In this document: piece by piece, positions 57,867-64,000 of the stretch
Numbering within the stretch: the stretch's first letter is position 1
Layout: every line of letters starts with the position of its first letter
Source: Liolophura sinensis
Taxonomy: Eukaryota; Mollusca; Polyplacophora; Chitonida; Chitonidae
Length of the DNA: 64,000 bases
NCBI RefSeq assembly: GCF_032854445.1
Contig: NC_088300.1
Location: 25,031,608-25,095,607, forward strand
Direction: 5' to 3'
Made by a program: the position numbers and the translations under genes
The notes under the pieces: model-generated
The model's database searches: none
The model's input: only the letters and a program-made list of their open reading frames with translations
What the model was told of the DNA's origin: nothing

Positions 57867-60800
57867 GTAGGCAAGGTGATCACCGGGCACTCGTTACTCT
57901 GCCCGGAACTCTATGTGGGGATTTTTTTGTCGTCTGTTGTTACCGTCGCATATTTTACAAACATCGCAGTCGTACGAAAACATAGAATACGTATTCTTCT
58001 AGTCGATTTCTTCTTTAGTTTCCACGCTGCTTAATAAAAAAGATGCGACTGTCATAATGGTCAAGAGTGTTTACAAGATCTATTTGTTGTGTTGTTGTAG
58101 TACATTGATAGTAGCGTTCTTGAGGGCATTGAAACATCCGGGTAATCAGTTGTGTAATCTGACAGCTGGCAGTTTTATGAAAGTAAACAGGTAGAAGTAT
58201 TAACACGCAGTTACCACAAGTTTACACACGGACCTCTGTATTTGTTTACTCACTGAAGCCATGTTTTGTTTGCTAATTTTTTTTTTCTCATTGCCCATCC
58301 CCAAACAGAAGAAATGTCAGATCATCTCTAATTCTCATTATATATGTTATCATGGATTACATAAAGTTACCATTGATGTTATATGTTACATACTTAACTA
58401 GATACTGTGTTTATATTTTAATTTATATGTTTATGAAATCTGCAACCAACCAATTGCAGATCTAGCCCTATTAGATCACTATGAATTAACTTCCCTCTAG
58501 CTTTAAGAATAGCACATTTCCTTATTTGGCAACATACTTTCATATTCTGAAAAATGGCTAAATTTTCCTGTCGCATACAACTTTTTGTCTAGGCTGTCAG
58601 AATAGTTTACATGTTTTTGCTTATCATTTATGTGGTTTAACACTGATGTTAAAAGTAAAATAGAGCCAGAAATGAAAAGGGTGTCAATATTAGGCCTGCA
58701 GAGGTGGTGTTGTAGTGTAATTTATTCTAAGTTCATTTGCCATTATCTGCAAGCGTTAAATGTGATTTAAGTAAAACTTTTATGCATTAACTATAACGTC
58801 TATCCAACGGGATGGATACTTTTAATGGATAAATTTTAATACTGACAGGTTTAGGGTGAGATCAGATAATTGTTTATGTGACTTTGTCACTTTCTAATGT
58901 GACCTGATGAGCAGTCATATCTGATCAGAGATGGGCAGATAAATGTCATTCAAAATATCACCATGTGGCATGTGATGTGGCACCAGTTTCAAACATAAAT
59001 TAAGTCCCAGGCTTTGTGCTGGTGACGCCGTGATCAGCTGTGCGCCATCACTGTTTTCTCTCTTGCCTGATGAAGGAATCTGGTGTTAATTTTAGCCAAG
59101 AAACGTATTGTCAACATAAACGTACTGTATTTCTGCTGTTTTTTCATGTGAAAGTGCATTTTCAGAAGCATGTAAAGGCTTTTAAATTATACTTTTGATG
59201 CCATGACTTTTTCTGATCAGGAATTAATCAAACTTCATAAAAAGCTCTTTCCATGAGGTGAATGAATCAAGACGAATGTGTGTATTGAAAAAAGGCTGTA
59301 CTTAAGGTGAAATGCAATATATATTGGCTTAGTATGCATGTCCGACAACAAGCATTTCTCTTCTTCATATATTATTTACAGACTTCTAGATAATAAGATA
59401 TGTACTGCTACATATATTCCCTGATGTTTTAAAAACAATAAAAGACAACAAAACTTGCAAATTATTAATTTTTTAATATTTGCCCCATAGCATGCAAGTC
59501 AGATGCCATCCACTGCATGTACCTGCCAGTGAGGGACAGACTAGTGTTTTGGGATGAGCACAGGGTGGGGGTGAGAAAAGACCTGAGTGGTGTGATGCTC
59601 CTGGACACAGCTCTACAGGCATCTATCACGAAAACAGAGGCCCCTGTATGTGTGGAGTTACCATTGGCTGAGGTAAGGCAGGTCCAAATTACAGGTGTAA
59701 GAATTTAATTGCATTTCATACCACTTGGGTTTTATAGTGGTTTACATCATTGAAATAAAATACTTTCCATATGTAATCACCATAGTATGCCTTAATGTTT
59801 CATTCATTCTGTATAGAAATTTGAACAAAGTTCTTGCATGCTATCAGATGCAAGTTATCCAATCTTCCATATATTCTATCGAAGTACCTTGAATCTCTTT
59901 CACTGTCAACATTATCACAACACACTTAAATAATGAGTTCAGAACCTAGTTCCTTCAGTTTGTTTTATTTCTCACAGTACTGACGTGAAATGGTGAACAA
60001 AAAAAAAATAAAAAAGTGGCCAGTGACCACAAAACTAGTTTACTATGAGCTAAGTAATGTGTAAACAACATTTGTATTCTGTTAATATACATGTATGTTA
60101 ATCATGTTTATTTCACAGAGGGATATACAAGTTGTCTTGAGTGTGGCTGATGTGTACAGTGTGAAGGTGCCTGTACGTGTATAGCCCAAAGTAGTGTTTA
60201 AAAAGTTTATGAATAAGTATTGAATCTCTTTGTTTACTTTGTAGGCCACTCACCTGTTCAAATCATTGGTGAATAGTGAACTTCCAGGTGTGGATTATAT
60301 AGAAGAAGTGTTAAAAGAATTAGAGAAAGGAATAGATGCTGCCCAAGAAGCAACAAAGGGAAATCATAAAACAGCAAAAGTAAGTTTATTGGCATAGGAT
60401 TTTGTACACAGCTTTATTCCCATAAATGTGCATTTTTCCTGGTAAAAAAGGCATGACATATCATTTTGATATGCACCACGTGTAATATAAATTCCAACAG
60501 TTTGATTGGTCCTTATATCTTTTCGTTCATCCAATCGACCAATCAAAAGTTACAACTCTGCTGTAGTGGCACTACTTTTTTTTCAACTTTTTCTTGGCGT
60601 CTGCAAATGTCAACATGGCTGACTGTCGACGTGTTTGTGTTATTGAATCCTCATCCAAATCTTCAAAAGAACACTAGCTGATGCCTAAATTCCAATTAGC
60701 CATTACAATTCTGTAGACTGTTTTGCTTGTTCAACCTTCGTTAAGTTAAATTGTCAGTTGTTTTTACTTTAAAGTTGCATGACGTGTACTCAGTGCACAT

Positions 60801-63672
60801 AAAATTTGTCTATTTTTAGACAGTAATTCTTTATGTAGTAAAATGTAATATTCTTCTCATAAATATTAACGTGTTTAACGATATATTGTATAAAGCAAAG
60901 TTTTGACATGTCTTTGGTATAAAAAAGTCGTTATGTAAATAATTTCTTTTGTACTATATTATACTCCACCATGTACTTGTCATTTACCGATGACGCTTCA
61001 CTTAACCTATATGTGTTATATCACTACGCTATTGGACGTCAGTGCAATTTCCGAAAAGTTTAAATCATAATGATTTTTCCTGCTATAAATTTACAATTAG
61101 ACATTTATGGGATAAATACGATATGAAATTTGTGACCCTCGATATCAAATTTATTAAACTCCAGAAGTAGTTTTCATTTGTTGAGGCTCGAAGCAAATGA
61201 AAACTACTACTCTTGTGTAATAAATTTGAGTCACTCGGGTCACCCATTACATATCCTCTATTTACACCTACATATATGTAATATATAAGACTGGGAGGGT
61301 AATTCGAATGTGGATACCACTACATGTAAACATGTAAGAATCCTATTTAACTGCTTAAGCATTAAAATCAATGGAAAGATGTTTATGCATGTGTATTTGC
61401 GTGATGGACTGGAGAAGTGCAAAATCTGTGGAGGCATTGCATGTACCTCTAGCTGACTTTGGTCATCTGATCCTAGGATTAATGTTTAAAATCTTATTTA
61501 TATTGAGGAGGTGATTTCATAAATCTAACTGAAGTCAAAAATTTTTTATGAGGTGGTCAAGGCTTTAATATCTTGGGCACAAATATTTACTCCAAGATAG
61601 TATTTCAAGTTGACTTTTAAGTCAGAAACAGCGTTCTGGAATTAACTCCTGGCCAACAACTGCTACAGACTTTTGTGACAAATGACTTTAACTCCGATTT
61701 GCTTGCTGCAGCAAAAAGTACTGCTACAGAATTTTTCATTCTGGTAGTAAGATTGCTGTCTTTTCAAAGGCATCTGAATTGTAGCCAGGAATGCAGAATC
61801 ACAAAAAGTGATTTTATGGGCCAAAGAAACTAATGCGCAACAAGTCCCTTAGTGTTGATGAAGTCATCTGTGTCAGATTTTGTTTTCCTTTTGTGTGTAT
61901 CTAGAAAAGAGCTGAACCAGTACAGTGTTTTACCTATGTATAATGATCCTCATGTCCTTCTCTTTCATTGGGTTACAGTGACATTGATGTATTGGGGATA
62001 GAAACTAATGACTATAGTGCTTTACCTTATAAATTTATTTGTTTCTTTTTTTTTCAGTGGGCTACAGTGACTTTGATGTTACCACACTGTGCCCTCAAAT
62101 CAGTCTGTGGAAGTCTAGTGATGGAGATGAAGCGACTCCATCACCACAGCCCAGGGCTTTCTGTCGCCTCTGCAGTCAATGACAGGCTGAGTTATCTCCT
62201 CCCATCCACCCTCCCAGACATCAGTGGCGGAAACGTTGACCGCTCTCTCATGTTCAGTGAGGCTGCGAGGAGAGCTACTTTTGGGAAATGGCCGCACATG
62301 AATTACAAGTATGCTGAATAGATATTCTGTTTGTGTTTGTTATTGTCAACATTTTTGCTGCAGACACAATTGTCTGTGTATGACTTATCTTCAGCCTTTA
62401 AGAAGTAATCAAGCCAGGCACGCGGGTTTCCTCCACCCATAAAACCATTACATAAGTGAAAAATTCTTGGTTAAATAATGGTCAATTAAATGAATAATGA
62501 ACCTGACGTGCAGTAGTGAGTATACAAGGTGTGTTGTTTTAATAATTTGAAATCATATTATTGTTACATTGTTACATGAAAAATAATCCACTTAAATGAA
62601 AAACATGTTTCCAGTAAAATTTAGTGGAAAAGTTTACTCATATTTAAATGTTGTTCTTTTGTGCTTGAAGTTTTGTGTGATTTTATTTCTTCTATTGCAG
62701 GTGGGCATTACCTGAGCCCATGGCCCAGGCTGGCTTCTACCATCAGCCTAACTCCTTAGGGGATGACAGAGCTATGTGTTTTACCTGTAATGTGTGTTTG
62801 GTGTGCTGGGAACCCACAGATGAACCCTGGTAAGACCTCTCACATAAAGTTTGCTGTGCCTATTGCAGGTAGCTACATCAGGAAGCAGGAAATCAGACAC
62901 TTCAGTGGTTAGCTAGCTATGGCAGCATAATGACACAGGAACCACTCACCAATGTGGCCACTGAGAGTTCAACTCACACCAGTCAAATAAATTATTTTAA
63001 AAAAAAAATTAAAATGGAGTTGCATATTGAATTACGGCCATTATTGCTGCAGCTTATTGGCTTTTGACTATGGAGGTTACATACCCAAGTCTAGCTTGTA
63101 CTGGTGCGACTGTAACTGTATTCTAATTTCTGTTCTTTCTTCAGGTCTGAACATGAGAGACATTCTCCATCTTGTCCCTTTGTGAAGGGAGAGTACACAC
63201 AGAATGTCCCTCTGTCTGGTATGTATGCACGAATAAATCGGCACTCATGAGGGTACATGTACAGTGTAGTTTGATGTGATGATGTCTGTATATGTGCAAG
63301 AATGTAGGTGTATTCAGACTAAACATGCCCTGCTTTAAAATATTACTCTTTTCACTATTTTTATTTATTTATTTTTGGATAAGAAAAGTATTTTATTGGA
63401 GAAATCCAGGTGAATATTCCGAAATTTCAATGGTGATAATCATATGAATGAATGGCTTAATGCTACTTCAGCAATATTGCAGCTATATCATGGCAAGAAC
63501 TTGTTTAAACCAGACCACAATAATGATAACAGTATGAAGATATGTACAAAAACTAAGTACCAGCATTATTCTCATTGTACATGTAACATTGTGTATGTTC
63601 TGATTTGTTTATCTGCCTGTAGTGACTCATGCCACTCAACCAGCCTGCTTTCATGGTGATTACTCAGACAAG
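57689..63672 (+). CDS. BIRC6: BIRC6 (BRUCE/Apollon), 5' part: first eight coding exons
   Basis: BIRC6 is a giant membrane-associated inhibitor-of-apoptosis protein with one BIR domain near the N-terminus and a UBC (E2/E3 hybrid) domain at the far C-terminus. It binds caspases and SMAC and acts in cytokinesis and autophagy control. Exons here: 57689-57866, 59491-59672, 60119-60166, 60245-60379, 62058-62308, 62701-62829, 63145-63218, 63623-63672 (1047 nt, 349 codons, phase-consistent, all GT-AG). The N-terminal part (VIDVTSGSLLQKSN; RKDLSGVMLLDTALQ; NDRLSYLLPSTLPDISGG; VDRSLMFSEAARR) follows vertebrate BIRC6 closely as I recall it. The BIR core has zinc ligands C291, C294, H311 and C318 (C-x2-C-x16-H-x6-C), with AQAGFYHQ before and WEPTDEPWSEHERHSPSCPF within. 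The start at 57689 is chosen for its strong context (A at -3, G at +4); two in-frame ATGs lie 39 and 36 nt upstream. The rest of the gene is beyond the right edge. Confidence 0.95.
59491..59672 (+). CDS. BIRC6: BIRC6 coding exon 2
   Basis: Encodes CKSDAIHCMYLPVRDRLVFW through DEHRVGVRKDLSGVMLLDTA to CVELPLAE. Acceptor TGCCCCATAG, donor GTAAGG; ends in phase 0. It belongs to the N-terminal beta-propeller-like region of BIRC6. Confidence 0.95.
60119..60166 (+). CDS. BIRC6: BIRC6 coding exon 3 (microexon)
   Basis: A 48-nt exon encoding RDIQVVLSVADVYSVK. Acceptor TATTTCACAG. The donor is either GTGCCT at 60167 or GTACGT at 60173; both keep phase 0 and differ by two residues (VP). The sequence is the least conserved part of this gene region, so the exon is inferred from splice signals and frame rather than similarity. 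Confidence 0.65.
60245..60379 (+). CDS. BIRC6: BIRC6 coding exon 4
   Basis: Encodes ATHLFKSLVNSELPGVDYIE then EVLKELEKGIDAAQEATKGN and HKTAK. Acceptor CTTTGTAG, donor GTAAGT, phase 0 at both ends. It is predicted helical, and its end (NHKTAK before WATVT) corresponds to NHKVAK in vertebrate BIRC6 as I recall it. Confidence 0.93.
62058..62308 (+). CDS. BIRC6: BIRC6 coding exon 5
   Basis: Encodes WATVTLMLPHCALKSVCGSL through VNDRLSYLLPSTLPDISGGN and VDRSLMFSEAARRATFGKWP to MNY. Acceptor is a T-rich tract plus CAG at 62055-62057, donor GTATGC; ends in phase 2. The last part (SEAARRATFGKWP) opens the BIR domain. Confidence 0.96.
62416..62496 (+). mobile_element. SINE family 1, 3' fragment in BIRC6 intron 5
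   Basis: Plus-orientation remnant: GGCACGCGGGTTTCCTCCAC, CCATAAAACCATTACATAAG, TGAAAAATTCTTGGTTAAAT and a tail with AATTAAATGAATA. It is 5'-truncated and diverged. Confidence 0.75.
62701..62829 (+). CDS. BIRC6: BIRC6 coding exon 6 (BIR domain)
   Basis: Encodes WALPEPMAQAGFYHQPNSLG then DDRAMCFTCNVCLVCWEPTD and EP. It carries the first two BIR zinc ligands (the cysteines of CFTC) and the tryptophan of CWEPTDEPW. Acceptor TCTATTGCAG, donor GTAAGA; ends in phase 2. Confidence 0.97.
62903..63009 (+). mobile_element. SINE family 1, 5' fragment in BIRC6 intron 6
   Basis: Plus-orientation remnant keeping the head and B-box side: GTGGTTAGCTAGCTATGGCA, CATAATGACACAGGAACCAC, TCACCAATGTGGCCACTGAG and AGTTCAACTCACACC, then directly a CAGTCAAATAAATTATTTTA tail. 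The body is deleted. Confidence 0.8.
63145..63218 (+). CDS. BIRC6: BIRC6 coding exon 7 (BIR domain end)
   Basis: Encodes SEHERHSPSCPFVKGEYTQN and VPLS, with the histidine of SEH and the cysteine of PSCPF as the last two zinc ligands. Acceptor TTCTTTCTTCAG, donor GTATGT; ends in phase 1. Confidence 0.97.
63623..63672 (+). CDS. BIRC6: BIRC6 coding exon 8
   Basis: A 50-nt exon encoding VTHATQPACFHGDYSDK, just after the BIR domain. Acceptor TGCCTGTAG, donor GTAAGC; ends in phase 0. The following exon is not visible before the window ends. Confidence 0.85.
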
Positions 63673-64000
63673 GTAAGCTTCGTGTCTCGTGCTGTTTGTA
63701 CTGTCCGCATTTCACTGTACACATTGTGACAGTTGGTAATTTTATTGATCTAAATGCTCTCGATGGTGTTATGGAAAGGAAGGTTATATTTATAATTTAA
63801 TTTTATTGCTTGGGCACATGTACAACCCAGTACTTTCATTGATGTTGGTAATTTTGAATGTAGAGTGTATGGATAATTTAAAAATCTACTTACATACATT
63901 TATGATAACCATTTCATCATCATTGGACATGAAAATAAACACTGTAAAGAGAGAACCTGGTGAAGAAGATTTGGCAGTAAATTTGTGATTTATTTATTAC

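Overview
This is a eukaryotic (animal) nuclear window, most likely from a mollusc. It is AT-rich, genes are split by phase-consistent GT-AG introns, and the sequence is littered with tRNA-headed SINEs. These SINEs end in a conserved tail (reading roughly CTTGAGTACGGCGTAAAACACC) followed by AAAT-type repeats. From memory both SINE families resemble dispersed molluscan SINEs (V-SINE/RUDI-like), so I place the window in Mollusca or a close lophotrochozoan; the species cannot be read from it.

Three protein-coding genes are supported. (1) At 7782-8668 (+) is the last coding exon of a two-pore-domain potassium channel of the THIK (KCNK12/KCNK13) type; its first exon was not found upstream. (2) At 51440-57327 (-) is a complete seven-exon gene for tubulin-folding cofactor B (TBCB), predicted at 250 residues, with an N-terminal ubiquitin-like domain, a charged helix and a C-terminal CAP-Gly domain. 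(3) At 57689-63672 (+) are the first eight coding exons of BIRC6 (BRUCE/Apollon), including a full BIR zinc-binding core; the gene runs off the right edge. TBCB and BIRC6 are head to head, their start codons about 360 bp apart, so they share an intergenic promoter.

Layout: 1-7781 non-coding, probably upstream or intron of the channel gene; 7782-8668 channel exon; 8669-25400 non-coding with a (TA)n tract, small tandem repeats and SINE fragments; 25400-48000 a gene-free repeat domain; 48000-51440 non-coding with a 32-bp repeat and two SINEs; 51440-57327 TBCB; 57328-57688 shared promoter; 57689-64000 BIRC6.

The 25.4-48 kb domain is the unusual part. Large pieces of it are diverged copies of one another in the same orientation: anchors recur near 25.5/31.4, 26.55/32.3/39.8/45.8, 27.4/34.5/37.6 and 28.1/34.9/38.0 kb. 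The copies carry different minisatellites: a 69/65-bp array with a 203-bp higher-order repeat (28.3-30.5 kb), a 27-bp array (32.46-32.74 kb) and a 35-bp array (44.3-45.66 and again 47.2-47.86 kb). The last two copies (39.78-45.78 and 45.79-47.95 kb) are a much younger tandem duplication, the second lacking about 3 kb. One SINE insertion can be seen as occupied in one copy and empty in two others, giving a relative chronology. No protein-coding system was recognised inside this domain; the long open frames there follow from the repeat periods.
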